A stretch of 64,000 nucleotides of DNA from Dactylorhiza incarnata (GCA_033032865.1 JAWHQI010000005.1:11990001-12054000); one strand, 5' to 3'. Numbered from the stretch's first letter, positions 44,372-57,944 are shown. Notes: generated by a model not told the origin, from the sequence alone. Program-made: numbers and translations.

Positions 44372-46323
44372 ATCTCCCCCTTTTGATAATAACAAATCCT
44401 CTTATCAAGAAATCAACATTAGTGTTTATAGTATATATGATAAGCATGATAAAAAGTGCAACTATAGTAATTGATTAGCATGATGAAATTGTGCATACTC
44501 CCCCTAAATTAATGCTCCCCCTACATAAATGCAATTTATGTGTTATATTCTCCCATTATTTTTTCTATATAGATTTCTTCAATTAATCTCCCCCTTTTGG
44601 TATTATCAAAAGAAGGTGGGGTGAGGGTAGTAAGGAGACATTTCTTAGAAATAATAAAGCATGATCGAGCTTTTGTATGAAATGATAAAGAGTTTAAGCA
44701 TTGTATATAAGAGATTTCAAATAAAAAGAATAAGAGTTGTAAGCAAGCGGAAGATTTTAGAAAACATCTTTGGGTAAGCATGAAGATCATAATTATAAAT
44801 ATGAGTTTAAGTTCAAAATGTAAAGATGTCGTAACCTTTTTGAAATCTCAAAGTTTTTTATAAAGATACCAAGCATGAAATGAACATATCAAAGAGAAAT
44901 GATACTACAATGTTACTTAATTTTAAATTCAAGAAATACTAAAACATTGTAGAGATCATGATAGGTTATCTAGTGCATTTTTACATAAAGAGTAGTATAG
45001 AATAAAGCATTAGAATCCAATACTCATGAGAAGAAGTGTTATGAAAGATAATGATGTGCACATAAGTGTTTGTTGGGCAATGTTAACAATTGATTTAAAT
45101 CATCAAAATACAATACATATGTAGAGTACAGTGCACAATAAAACACAAGTAAATTACTTTCACACACTTTTAATGCACATAATTTTTAACAAAGTTGTGT
45201 AATAACCAAGGTTTGCACAAGTAACTTTACAATTCTTTCCAAGGTGCTCAACCTCACAATGCTTATGAAGACTTATCAGGAGGTTCAAGTAGTGTTTGGT
45301 GGAGTTATATTTGTCTACATATATTTTTTTTTTCGTTCATATTTGTGAGACAATATTCTCCGAATACACTTGTTTTGCAAACCAAAAATTTTAAACTAAA
45401 CCACTTTTCTAAATTTCATTAGTGCAATTCAAATGTAGTGTAGGTAATAAACTTATGCAAGTTTTAATTCATTGTACAAAATACAATACACAAGCAAGCA
45501 TTTTTAGATTTAGACACACATGTTGATTACCAAAATAAGTGAGTGAAATGTATCATTATCAATCATAAAACATTTACTCATACTTAGAGGCATGCTATGC
45601 TTGGTTCTACACATTTTTCAATATAATTGATGCACTTTAAATAGATATATCAAAGCATGATAAGCAAAACAATGTTCATAGTAATTTGAAGGAATAAAAA
45701 TTAACATTATAAATAATTCTAAATAATAGAATTCATACATGCTTGATATTGACAATAAAGATCATACAATTTTTTTTTTGTTTTGAAATTTTTAATAAAA
45801 AGAAAAATCACACAAACATATTTTTGTATTTTTGAATTTTGAATTTTTGTATTAGATTTATCATAATATGAATAAAAACACAAATAACAAAAAACATATT
45901 TTTGCATTTTTTTTTTAATTTTGAACTTTTGTAGTTGATTTTTCATAATATGAATAAAAGACAAATAACAAAAAAAATATTTTTGTAATTTTGAATTTTG
46001 AATTTTTGTAGTTGTTTTTTCATAATATAAAAAAAACAAAAATAACAAAAGTCAGAAACACAACAAATAAGTAGAAAAAAAAATGAACCAACATATTTTT
46101 ATGGATTTTTTGAAATTTTAAAAATCAGAAAAATCACACACTCACTCTAGCGCCGGCGCTAGTGCTAGCGCCGGAAACAGTTCACGATTTTTCAAGAATT
46201 TTAAATTTTTGATTTTTGATATTGGTTAGGGGTCTTAAGAGTAGTCTTATGCAGAAGTTTTGTAATTATCAGAGATGTATTGATTGCTCAAATTGCATAA
46301 AACATTAGCATTTTATAAGTTTT
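44372..46323 (-). other. C4 3' non-coding region with multiple polypurine tracts
   Basis: Minus-strand AAAAGGGGGAGAT adjoins the LTR (44372-44386). Further tracts are at about 44497, 44514 and 44586. A conserved block (45238-45310) is shared with C3 and P2. A GC-rich palindromic motif lies at about 46145-46175. I see no envelope-like ORF, although some Sireviruses have one here. Confidence 0.8.
45819..46050. repeat. AT-rich tandem repeat, about 75-bp unit, three copies
   Basis: Units contain TTTTTGAATTTTGAATTTTT and CATAATATGAATAAAA. The 109-codon open frame on the minus strand (45719-46048) is only a translation of this repeat. Confidence 0.75.
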
Positions 46324-49300
46324 TCATCCTAAGATGTCTAAGACTCCTAATTCTAACCTTAACATTTGAAACCTTGCATCGGGAAGAGGTTTAGTGAATA
46401 TATCAGCAAGTTGAGAGTCCGTGCTAATGAAACTAATCTTTACATTTTCCTTTTTAATGTGATCTCTTATGAAATGATGACGCACATCTATATGTTTGGA
46501 TCTAGAGTGGTGTACCGGATTATTTGTGAGATCAATGGCACTTTTGTTGTCACATTTTAGTTCAATATTTTTTAGATGAAAACCAAAGTCCTCTAAAGTT
46601 TGGCTCATCCATAGTGCTTGTGCACAACAACTCCCTAATGTAATGTATTCGGCCTCCGTGGTGGAGAGTGCAACCGAATTTTGTTTCCTACTAGACCATG
46701 CAACTAATGAAGGTCCTAGAAAATGGCAAGTACCACTAGTGCTTTTTCTATCAAGTGAACAACCGGCATAATCCGAATCGGAATAGCCATGCAATGTAAA
46801 TGAATCATTATGTGGGTACCATAGTCCTAATTTAGATGAACCAATTAGATATCTAAAAATTCGTTTTACCGCTTTTAAATGAGATTCTTTTGGATTGGCT
46901 TGAAATCGAGCACATAAGCATACGGCAAACATAATATCGGGTCTAGTTGCACTAAGATAAAGTAGAGATCCTATCATACCTCTATATAAAGTTTGATCTA
47001 CAGAAACTCCTGATTCATCTTTTCCTAATTTTAGTGATGCACTCATTGGGGTAGAAGCATGTTTAAGGTTTTCAAATCCAAAACGTTTAAGCATATCATG
47101 GACATATTTAGTTTGACATACAAAGATACCGTCAATTCTTTGTGATATTTGAAATCCAAGGAAATAAGAAAGTTCTCCTACAAGACTCATTTCAAACTCA
47201 TTTTTCATTACTAAAATAACTTCTTTACACATCTCTTCATTTGTAGATCCAAAAATAATATCATCAACATATATTTGTAAAATAATTATATCAACATTAT
47301 TGTGCTTAATGAAGAGAGTATTATCCGCACTTCCCATAATATAACCGTGCTTTAATAAAAATGATGTAAGTCTTTCATACCATGCACAGGGCGCTTGTTT
47401 TAAACCATAAAGCGCTTTTTCTAGTTTATAAACATGATTTGGAAAATTTTCATTAATAAAACCGGGGGGTTGTTCAACATAAACTTCTTCTTTTACAAAC
47501 CCGTTTAGAAAAGCACTTTTCACATCCATTTGAAATAGTTTTATTCTTTTAAAGCTTGCAAATGCTAGAAAAAATCTTATAGACTCCAATCTAGCAACGG
47601 GTGCAAAAGATTCATCAAAATCTATCCCCTCGATTTGAGAATATCCTTGTGCTACTAAGCGTGCTTTATTTCTAGATATTCTAGACTCACCATCTAATTT
47701 ATTTTTGAAAATCCATTTTACACCTACAACCGGGTGATTAGATGGTCTTTCTACTAATTTCCAAACATTATGTCGCTCAAATTGTTCTAACTCTTCATTC
47801 ATAGCCAAAAACCAAAATTCATCATTTAAAGCGGTTATAACATTTTTTGGTTCAATTTCGGAAACAAAGCAAATATTTGAATAAGATTCATGAAGAGAAG
47901 AGCGAGTTCTTACCCCGATGGATGGTTCACCAATTATCAATTCCCGTGGATGATCCTTTGTGAATTTTAAAATACTTGGAGGTACATATTCATCTTTCTT
48001 GCCCTCCTCTTCTTCTTCTTTGGAAGGTTCTTCATCACCATGCTCCAAAGGAGGTAATCGATCATCCTCTTTACCTGCGGAAAGTCTTTCTATACAAGGA
48101 ACAAGCTCATCAAATTTTACATTAATTGACTCTTCAACTTTTCTAGTTCTTTTATTAAAAACTCTATAAGCTTTACTAGTTGAAGAGTATCCAAGAAATG
48201 TTCCTTCATCACATTTTTCATCAAACTTTCCCAAGCTATCTTTTGTATTTAAGATAAAGCATTTACAACCAAAAACTTTGAAGTAAGACACATTTGGCTT
48301 CTTTTGAAAATAGAGTTCATATGGTGTTAGATTTAAAGATGGGCGAAGCATGATTCTATTTATAACATAACATGATGTGTTTACAGCTTCGGCCCAAAAG
48401 GACTTAGGTAATTTATATTCACATAACATAGTGTGTGCAAGCTCTTGAAGTGTCCTATTCTTTCTTTCTACAACACCATTTTGTTGTGGTGTGCGTGGTG
48501 CGGAGAACTCATGTTTTATGCCTAACATATCACAATAAGAAGTAAATTTTTCATTTTCAAATTCTCCTCCATGATCCGAACGAATGCATTTAATTGTTAA
48601 ATCACTTTCATTTTGAATACGAGTACATAATTTTGAAAATTCACAAAACGCTTCGGATTTGGATGAGAGAAATATTGTCCAACAATATCTAGAAAAATCA
48701 TCTATTAAAACATATGTATACAATCTACCACCAAGACTTGTGGTGCTAACGGGACCAAAAAGATCCATATGAATTAATTGCAAAGGTCTTGTAGTAGAAA
48801 TAACATTTTTACTTTTGAAAGAGGATCTAGTAATTTTACCTTTTTGACATGGTGAACAAAGTGAAGGTAAATTTCCATTTAATCTAGGCAATCCTCTAAT
48901 TAAATCTCTTTTGGCAAGTTTTATAATAAGCTTTGTGCTAGCATGTCCTAGCCTTCTATGCCAAAGATCAAGTTCATCATTTTTGGTAATAAAACATTTT
49001 AAAGATGATTTTGAAAGATCATGAAATGAAACAATATAAACATTATGAATTCTTGGTGCAGTTAGTAAAATATTGTTTGTAGTAGGATTAGATATTTTGC
49101 ATAGATTAGTAGAAGATTCAAATAAAACATCTAATCCTTTATCACATAATTGGCTAATTGAAATAAGATTATGTTTTAGCCCTTTTACATAAAGAACATT
49201 CGATATAGTGAAGGATTTGTTACCAACTGTACCAATTCCCATGATTCTTCCTTTTCCGTTGTCGCCAAAAGTCACAATCCCTCACTTCTTCCTTTCTAGG

Positions 49301-49392
49301 CTAAGGAACTTTGATTTATTGCCCGTCATGTGCTTGGAGCAACCTGAATCCAAGTACCACGCGTCTTCATTGTCCTTAGCCTTCCTGCACAT
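46324..49392 (-). pseudogene. C4 pol: protease, integrase, RT, RNase H (one stop)
   Basis: The frame begins with ATG immediately after the gag UAG and is 1022 codons long. The protease motif YLDSGCSKHMTG comes first, then a TGA at 49282-49284, then 983 open codons. In that part the integrase finger is H106, H111, C140, C143. The catalytic triad is D171, D234, E270 with 35-residue spacing. RT has [12 protein letters not shown] (D584) and YVDDIIFGS (669-677). RNase H has YSDSDYAG (831-838), TEAEY and CDNKSAIDL (908-916). The end is [13 protein letters not shown]. All catalytic residues are present, and only the TGA prevents a full product. Confidence 0.93.
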
Positions 49393-51342
49393 CTAGAAAG
49401 AAGATGAGAGTAAAGATCCGGATACCCAAGTGGAACCTCCCATAGAATAAGTGGAAGCCTTAGGTACCCAGATTTGCTTTAAAGCATTTTGTTTTACTTT
49501 CCTGCAAGAACTAGTTGTGTGACCCAACCTATAACAGTTTGCACACAAAATAAAGGGGGTTGAGACCCTTTTCTGTAAAATTTTCTTGCTGGAATAATTT
49601 TGACTTACAGGAGGAAAGCATTTTGAAAAAGAAATTTTATCTTTCTGGTATGAGGTGCTAGCGCCGGCGGTAGTGGCTAGCGCCGGGCGGTAGCCCTCAC
49701 CTCGATATCCGAGCCCAAACTTTCCAGATCCATGGCACTGGTACCCTAGAATCATTTCCAGTGATTTTTGGCCTATACCAAATTTTTTAATGGCCATGGT
49801 GAGATCATTAACTTGTGCTTTAAGTGAAAAGTTTTCTTTCACAAGCATGACACTACTATTTTCAAAACCTTTCTCATTATTTTTGATTTGTAAAAGAGAG
49901 GCTTCCAATTTCCTTTCTAATTCCCCCTTCTCTTTTGTAAGAGTTTTGGCATGAGAGAGGGCTTTAGAAAGTGACTCTTCTATATCTTTTGCCAATTTTG
50001 TGGAGTGATCACATTCTTGGCAAGAAACCTTTCTCTTTTCTAAAACAATTACCTTTTTGGAAAGCTTTTGATTTTCTTTAATAAGAGATTCATTTTCATG
50101 ATTTAATAAAATACTATCTTTGATATTTTTATCAAAAGCTTTGCAAGTTTCTAGAAATTCATTAAAGAGTTCATCATAAGTGGGAGGAGTTACCTCAGTG
50201 TCGCTATGAAGACTGGTGTCATCGCCGTCGTTTCCATGTCCCATGAGGCACATGTTTGCTTCCTCATCTTCGCTTGATGAAGACCCACTTGATTCTTCGG
50301 AGGAGGAGGAGGAAGAGTCATCCCATGTTCTAGCTTTTAGTACTTTCTTCTTCTCCTTCCCTTTGTGCCATTTTTCTTTCTTCTCCTTCAAGAACTTTGG
50401 GCACTGGCTCCGAATGTGCCCGGTCCTCCTACAATGATAGCATTCCGGTGGAGGTCTCTCTTCTTCATTGTCGCTCTCTTTTTCCTTCTTTGAAGATGAC
50501 CCTTTCCATTTTTCACCCTTTTGGAAATATTTCCGAAAGGTGTTTCTCCTTTCCGGATTGCGCATGAACTTTCGGAAGTTCTTTACCAAAAGACTCTCTT
50601 CATCTTCATCCTCATCCTCTTGGCACTCCTTCTTAGATTTTAATGCCAACGCCTTCTTCTTTGGCTCCTTGTTGTATTCATCATGTTGGATTTTGAGTTC
50701 TACCTCATGGGTTTTGAGATTCCCAATGAGGCTCTCAACTTGGAGCGTCCTTAAGTTGTGCGACTCCGAAATAGCCGTCACCTTCGGGTTGAATTTTGGA
50801 GGAAGAGAACGAAGGATATTACGGACCAAGTCGCCATTTGAGAAGGTCTTTCCAAGAGCTTTTGAGGCATTGACGATCTTGGTGAAGCGCGTGTACATAC
50901 CATCAACATCTTCGCTTTCATCCATTCGGAATTTTTCATATTCCGACTCCAATTGGAAAAGCTTGGAATCTTTAACCTGCGATGTACCTTCATGAGTAAC
51001 TTCCAAATGATTCCAAATTTCATATGCAGTAGTACAAGCAGAAATTCTATTAAATTCATTTCTATCTAACGCACAAAATAGAGCATTCATGGCTTTTGCA
51101 TTATTTTTACATTTGAGTTTATCCCGATCATCCCATTTATCTTTGGGTTTTTCTAACATAACCTATCCAACTACAAATGTAGGAGGAGTGTATTCTTCTT
51201 CTACCATGGTCCAAACCTCAATATCTAGGGTCATTAGAAAACAACGCATCCTATTTTTCCAATAATTATAGTCCGACCCAGTAAATAGTGGAGGTCTACT
51301 AATTCCCTGACCCTCGGAAAAAGCGAGATCATAAGACGCCAT
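49393..51342 (-). pseudogene. C4 gag (one in-frame stop)
   Basis: It starts at 51342 (ATGGCGTCTTATGATCTC). The frame has an early TAG at 51163-51165, then is open for 588 codons from an ATG at 51159. The order is: capsid-like region (MNALFCALDRNEFNRI, AYEIWNHLEVTHEG), an acidic/Lys-rich hinge, knuckle CYHCRRTGHIRSQC, a Ser/Glu-rich stretch, a coiled coil (roughly 380-500 of the 588), IKKFGIGQKSLEMILGYQC and knuckle CANCYRLGHTTSSC. The size (about 650 codons), coiled coil and two knuckles fit Sirevirus gag. It ends TTC TAG, followed in frame by pol. Confidence 0.92.
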
Positions 51343-51376
51343 TATTCCTGGTTTTTAAACTGTTTGGAATAACCTA

Positions 51377-51390
51377 GCTCTGATACCACT
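51377..51390 (-). promoter_or_regulatory. C4 primer-binding site
   Basis: Minus-strand TGGTATCAGAGC (plus 51377-51388), two bases from the LTR end. It matches the plant initiator tRNA-Met PBS. Confidence 0.9.
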
Positions 51391-52605
51391 TGTTGGATCT
51401 TATGGCGCCCTTAGAGGGGGGGTGAATAAGGGAATAAAAATTCTTTTTGTAATTTTTGAGAAAATTACTAAGTTGTTTAGAATTGAAAACTTAGAAACAC
51501 AAAATAATAAATATTACGCCAAATGATAGAAATCAAAGTAAACACAAAAGAGACATGATTATATTATGTGAAAAAAGTGTTTACATAAAATTTGATTTCT
51601 TATAACGCTAGAAATCGGAGGCGTACATAAATGATTTTCTTTTCCTTTTCTATACCGACTCGTATCCCCACGAACCGGTTGGCTTTAGCCAATCCTTCCC
51701 CGGATATGGCCTCAAGCCGCTCTAGCCAATCCTTCCCCGGATATGGCCTCAAGCCGCTCTAGCCAATCCTTCCCCGGATATGGCCTTGAGTACCCCCTAG
51801 ATCTAATCCTCAAGACCTAGTCGCCAACTCACGCGGCGAATTCCCCCTAAGCCGCGCAAGGACCTAGTCGCCAAAAACAAGGCGAATTCACTACAACGGA
51901 TACAAAAAGTGTGGAATGAAAATAATAAATAACAAGCAAAACTCCCTCTTGAGATTTCTGGAGATGAGGATGAAGGATCGCTGAAGCACAAGCGAGGTCG
52001 AAGCGATCGTTCTTCGGATGCAGCGTGATGGCTTCCTTCTCCAGAATTTCTTCTTTAGCTTTGAGTGGGAGATGACCTTTTGGCAGAGTAGCAGCACGAG
52101 AGTATGGGCACAAGGAGTCTCACTGGAAGGTCTGACCAAAACGAGAGAGAACACTTCAATTTATAGAACTTGGAGCTAGCGCCTGCGGTAGTGGATAGCG
52201 CCGGCGGTATCATTCGTGTAGAGTGGTTGCGCAACCGCCGGCAGCATGGTGTTCTGCACGAATTCGAGATAGCGCCTGCGGTAGTGATAGCGCTGGCGGT
52301 TGCGTGAGATTGAGTCTGAAACTTCTCCAGACTGTAGATTGAGTCGTTCTCATCTCCGAAATGGGGTGGCACGTTCTGTAACTCTTCCTGAATTGAAAGT
52401 TATGGCCATTTTAAGATCAGCACACAAAACTCATGCTTTTGCTTTTTCTAATGTGTACAAACTCTCGGATTATGCCCATGAATGAGGACTTGTCTCCTCA
52501 TTGAACCTGTACAACCTGGACACTATAAACACACAAAAGACTAGATCAAATACAATATGGGATTTGTTATTCTCAAATAAAGGGATGTGACACACATGTC
52601 CAACA
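51391..52605 (-). mobile_element. C4 5' LTR
   Basis: The 1215-bp LTR is 36 bp longer than the 3' LTR: one more 37-bp unit (about 51690-51800) and one less base at the G run. The minus-strand TATA-like TATAAATT is at plus 52158-52165. Confidence 0.9.
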
Positions 52606-54656
52606 CGTACTATGTTATCTGAATATAAATTACCTAAGTTTTTTTGGGTCGAAGCCGTAAGCACGTCATGTTATGTAATGAATAGAGTCATGCTTTGCCC
52701 ATCTTTAAATCTCACACTGTATGAATTATGCTATCAAAAGAACCCTAGCGTATCATATTTTAAAGTATTTGGATGTAAATGTTTTATTCCCAATACAAAA
52801 GATGCCTTAGGAAAGTTTGATGAAAAATGTGATGAAGGAATATTTCTTGGATACTCTTCAACTAGTAAAGCCCATTGAATATTTAACAAAAGAACGAGTA
52901 AGGTTGAAGAGTCTATTAATGTAAAATTTGATGAATTTATTCGTTGTTGTAGAAAAACTTCCTACTGGTGCAAATGATGAACCTTTGTCATCTTTGGAGC
53001 ACGACGAAGAGGAACCTTCCAAAGAGGAGGAAGAGGCCAAGGAACATGAATACGTGCCTCCAAGCATCTTAAACTTCTCAAAGAATCATCCAAAGGAGTT
53101 AGTTATGGGGGAACCATCTATTGGGGTAAGAACTCGATCTTCTCTTCATGAAACATTTTCGAATATTTATTGTCTCCGAAATTGAACCTACAAACATTTC
53201 AACTGCTTTAAATGACGAATTTTGGTTTTTGGCTATGAATGAAGAGTTAGATCAATTTGAAAGAAATAAAGTTTGGAATCTAGTAGAACGTCCATCTAAT
53301 CATCTCGTTGTTGGCGTAAATGGATTTTTAAAATAAATTAGATGGTGAATCTAGAATTACAATAAATAAAGCTCGCTTAGTCGCTCAAGGCTTTTCTTAA
53401 ATGAAGGGGGTAGATTTTGAAGAAACTTTTGCACCCGTTGCTCTCTTAGAATCTATACAAATATTTTTGGCATTTGCCAGTTTTAAAAGAATAAAACTAT
53501 TTCAAATGGATGTTAAAAGTGCTTTTCTAAATGGGTTTATAAAAGAAGAAGTTTATGTAGAAGAACCCTCCAGTTTTATAAATGAAAAATTTCCAAATCA
53601 AGTTTATAAATTAGAAAAAGTGTTTTATGGTTTAAAATAAGTGCCCCGTGCATGGTATGACAGACTTACATCACTTTTTATTAAAGCACGGTTATGTCAT
53701 GGGAAGTGTAGATAACACACTCTTCATTAACCATAATAATAATGATTTAATTATTTTACAAATATATGTTGATGATATCATTTTTGGAGCCACTAATGAA
53801 GAGTTGTGTAATTAAGTAGTCTTAGTAATGAAAAATGAATTCGAAATGAGCCTTGTAGGAGAACTCCCTAATTTTCTTGGTTTTCAAATTTCATAACAAA
53901 ATGATGGTATTTTTATTTGCCAAACAAAATATGTTCATCATATGCTTAAATGATTTGAATTTGAAAATCTTAACCAAGCTTCTACACCTATGAGTGCTTC
54001 TTTAAAACTAGGAAAAGGTGAATCTAGAATTTATGTCGATCAAACCTTATATAGAGGAACGATTGGATCTCTTCTTTACTTAAGTGCATCTAGACCAGAT
54101 ATAATGTTTGTCGTATGTTTATGTGCTCGCTTTCAAGCCAATCCAAAAGAATCTCACTTCAAAGCGGTAAAATGTATTTTTAGATATCTATTAGGGTCAT
54201 CTAAATTACATTTATGGTAGCCACACAATGATTCATTTACACTGGACAGCTATTCCGATTCGGATTACGTTGGATGTTCACTAGATCGAAAAAGCACTAG
54301 CGGTACTTATCACTTTTTAGGACCCTCATTAGTTGCATGGTCTTGGGAGTTGTTGTGCACAAGCATTATGGATGAGCCAAACTCTAAAGGACTTTGGTTT
54401 TCATCTCAAAAACATTGATCTCAAATGTGACAACAAAAGTTCCATAGATCTTACAAATAATCTCATACACCACTCTAGATCCAAACACATAGATGTTCGT
54501 CATCACTTCATTAGGGATCATATTAAGAAAGAATATGTAAAAGTAAGTTTCATTGGTACAGACTCCCAACTTGATGACATAATCACTAAACCTCTTCCCG
54601 ATGCAAAATTTCAGCTACATCGACTTGAATTAGGAGTCCTAGATCATTCTGGTTAA
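52606..54656 (+). pseudogene. P2 pol part C: integrase end, RT, RNase H
   Basis: It starts with the right copy of C4's TSD (52606-52610), resumes with LSEYKLP and FGCKCF, then RT with [12 protein letters not shown] (about 53505) and YVDDIIFG (about 53767), SRPDIMF (about 54090) and RNase H YSDSDY (about 54250). Many stops and frame changes occur (for example 53337, 53398, 53638). Near 54343 about 55 bp is missing, which deletes the [16 protein letters not shown] segment including a catalytic Glu. It ends DIITKPLPDAKF at 54656. Confidence 0.88.
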
Positions 54657-56872
54657 GTCACACTCATAAACGCAATCTTTTTATGCAATTTTCACCTAGC
54701 TAAACATCTTCAAATCTTCTGAAATTTTTGCATAAAACTAATCTTTGGATACTTAATCAATATCAAAAATAAGATTTTTCAAAATCATGAAATTTAGTGT
54801 ACTGTTTGTCGCGCTAGCGCCGGCGCTAGCGCACCTGGCTGATTTTCTGTATTTTTCATTTTTTTTAAATCCCTGAAAATATGCTTTATTATATGTACTA
54901 CTTATTTTTTGCATTTCTGCCTTTAATTGATTTTTGAAAAATTAAAATACAAAATTACAAAAGACAAATTACAAAAAATATTTGTTTTCTCTTCCTTTCT
55001 TTATTTATTTGTTTAATTTCTATTTCTATATGCCAAAACTCAAATACAAAAATATAAAACAAAGAGTTATCAAAAATTAATTTTTGAACTTAACTTTTCT
55101 ATTTACATGTATCTTGCGAAAGGCAGATTTGGGATGTCACCCCATCACATCTCCTAGTACCAATGTGAACCCCTCACAGGGTAGACCTCGGGAAGTCCAA
55201 GATCAATTTAAAGAGTTCAAACTTTAAATTATTTTTTTTAAATATCAAAAATACTGTATGGACTTTATTGTGAAAATCAAGCATGGTTTAATCCATCATT
55301 TATACCCTCTACAATGTTGCAATTCATCTTTTCAAACTACTTTGAACTTTGTTTTTATCATGCTTTGATATATCTAATCACATGTGCATCAATTGTATTG
55401 TAAAAAGTTGTGTGGAACCAAGCTTAGCATGCCTCTAAGTTTGAGTAAATGCTTTATGGTTGATAATGATGTTTATTCACTCACTTATTTTGGCATAGTC
55501 TGCATGTGCTTTTTAATCTAAGAATGCTTACTTATGTATTGTAATTGTATAATGAATTAAAATTGCACAAGTATCTTACCTATGCTACTTTTATTTGCAC
55601 TCTTATCATTAAGAAAAGTGGTTGTGTTTTTCAAATTTACATTGGTTTGCAAAATAAGTGTATTCAGAGAACTTTGTACAAAACAAAACAAAATCATGAA
55701 ATAAATTTAAGAAGATAACTCCACCAAACACTACTTGAACCTCCCGATAAGTCTTAATGAGCATTGTGAGGTTGAGCACCTTAGAAAGAATAGTATAGTA
55801 TCTTGTGCAAACCATAAAATTTTTCTTTACACCACTTATTCTTTTCTATGTGCATTGAAGTGTGTGGAAGTAAAATTATTTGTGTTTTATTGTGCACTTT
55901 ACTCTACATATGTTTTGTATTTTTAATTAAATCATTTGTTCACTTTATTCAAAATACACTTATGTGCACATCATTATCTTCCATAACACTTCTTCTCATA
56001 AAAATTGGACCCTAATTGCTAATTCTATACTCTCTTTAAATTTAAAATGCACTAGATAACCTAGCATGCTCTCTACAACATTTAGTATGTCTTGAATTTG
56101 TGAATTGAAATAACATTGTAGTAGTTTCTTTTTGATACTCTTCTCTCATGCTTGGTTACTTTATTGTCAAACTTAAAGATTTTAAATGAATATTGATTTA
56201 CAAAAACATCTTGCTTTTTGGAACTTAAACTCACATTTTTCTTCCTATGAATCATCATGATTACAAAAAGATGTTTCTTGTATTTTTCTAAGTCTTCCGC
56301 AACATTACCATATATATTTTTACCTTTCGCTTCCATGCTTATTTAAAGTCTTCTTTTTTTGTGTGCATCATCACTTGAATCTTTAAATTCCTTTCCTTCA
56401 ACAAGTGATAGTCTTGCTTGGTAAAATTTATATTGGTTGCTATAAACATAAATATTATTTTTATGCTAAAAACTCGGATTTATTTCCATGAAAATTCTTA
56501 TGCTAAAAACTCCTTATCATTTCATTTCCTCTAGAAAGCTCGATCAAGCCTTGTTTTTTTATCAAAAAACCTCTTTCTATGTCACTTGCTACCTTGCCCA
56601 CTTTGCTAATAACAAAAAGGGGAGAACTAACATGATAAATTATAATCGCTATCAAATTGGAAAACTAACATGATTAAAGATTAAGAAGATAGCTTACACA
56701 TAAGGGGAGCATTCACAAAGGGGGGGATCATGTATTTGGGGGGAGAAATTCTAAATACCTAAAATGACAATTATCCTAAGTCATCACTCACACACACAAG
56801 TAGGTTTTATAATGCTTATATTAATGCTCTGATTTATCATTAATGGATTTGTTATTATCAAAAGGGGGAGTT
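54657..56872 (+). other. P2 3' non-coding region and polypurine tracts
   Basis: AT-rich, no gene. The GC-rich motif GCGCTAGCGCCGGCGCTAGC lies at about 54812. The conserved block (reverse complement of that in C4 and C3) is at 55719-55785. Purine tracts at about 56620, 56703, 56720 and 56739 precede AAAAGGGGGAGTT, which adjoins the 3' LTR. Confidence 0.75.
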
Positions 56873-57944
56873 TGTTGGAACACATTCTTCCGCATCTCCT
56901 AGGTTTGAGAATAACAAATCCTATGTGTATTTTATCTTGTGTGTCTAAGTGTGCAGGAAACAAAGCCATATTACTCAAGGATAACATATGAAGGTTGCCC
57001 CCAAATTTGAAGCCAGAATTACAACATGTCCACTAACGTCGGCGGTAGCACCCAATGCAGGCGCTAACTCTGATTAGAGCAATTTCGGGAGCTATTTTAG
57101 AAGGCGATAGCGGATAGCACTGGCGGTAGCATGGGATTTTTATAAAGGTTTCCTTGGAATGAAGATACGCACATGCAGAATATTGCCTAATCCAGGATAG
57201 CGTCGGCGGTAGTGCTAAAGCAGGCGCTAGCTCGAAGGCTATAAAAAGGAATCCTCTCCTCCCGTTTTGTACACACATCCTTGAGAGAGTTCTAGTGCCA
57301 AATTTCCAGAGCCTTATACTGCCGAGAGTTTATCTCCCACCCAAAGTTCCATGAATTTCTGAAGGAAGATTTCTTCACGCTGGAACCGAACGACGATCGC
57401 TTCAACAATGCTTATTCTACAGATGTCTTTCGTCTCCAACTTCAGAAGTTATTCAAGAGGGAGTTTTAATATTATTATTGCTTATTTCACATCTTTATTC
57501 TTGTAACTGTTTAGAGAATTCGCCTCATGTTGGCGACTAGGTCTGGGCAGGACTTAGGGAGGAATTCGCCTCGTGTTGGCGACTAGGTCTAGGGTGTAGA
57601 TCTAGGGGGTGCTTGATGCCGTATTTGAGGGAGGATTGGCTAGAGCAGCTTGAGGCCATATCCGGGAAGGATAGTCTAAAGCCACCGGTTCGTGGGGATA
57701 CGAGATGGGATAGAAAATGAAAAAGACCTTTACTATTTGCCTTCGATTTCTAGCGTTATAAGAAGTCAAATTTTGTAATCCAACTTTTCATACTAATAAA
57801 ATCATGTCTCTATTTTGCTTCTCTTAATTTGTCTTTGTTTTGTACTATTTTGATCTCCTAATATTTCAAGTATTTCAAAATAACATAAATGTTTTAAAAC
57901 CCTTATTCACCCCCCCCCCTCTAAGGGAGCCTACCGATCTAATA
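56873..57944 (+). mobile_element. P2 3' LTR
   Basis: The 1072-bp LTR matches 38802-39888. The terminus has decayed (CTAATA for CCAGCA). The C run is 10 here, against 13 in the 5' LTR. The TATA box is at about 57240. Confidence 0.9.

Larger units (their letters stand above)
43193..52605 (-). mobile_element. C4: nearly complete Ty1/copia Sirevirus-like element
   Basis: It is 9413 bp with the perfect TSD CGTAC (43188-43192 and 52606-52610). LTRs are 43193-44371 and 51391-52605. The PBS TGGTATCAGAGC, gag, a UAG codon, pol, about 2 kb of non-coding DNA and a polypurine tract follow in minus-strand order. Only one stop in gag (51163-51165) and one near the start of pol (49282-49284) are seen. It is the youngest and best preserved coding copy in the window. 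Confidence 0.92.
38802..57944 (+). mobile_element. P2: plus-strand Ty1/copia (Sirevirus-like) element, interrupted twice
   Basis: The LTRs are 38802-39888 and 56873-57944. Gag is 39938-41860. Pol is in three pieces (41861-42559, 42922-43192 and 52606-54656), split by a solo LTR and by C4. The flanking 5-mers ATTTG (38797-38801) and AATCG (57945-57949) match at three of five positions, so the TSD has decayed. Many stops, a deleted piece of RNase H and a decayed 3' LTR terminus (TA for CA) mark it as old and dead. Confidence 0.85.

Noticed and set aside
45719..46048. 109-codon minus-strand open frame, possible membrane or env-like protein
   Set aside because: It is a translation of a 75-bp AT-rich tandem repeat. 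No signal peptide or env-like features.
44372..46323. Possible env-like ORF of a Sirevirus
   Set aside because: No open frame of useful length or feature is present between pol and the 3' LTR in C4, and the same is true in P2 and C3.
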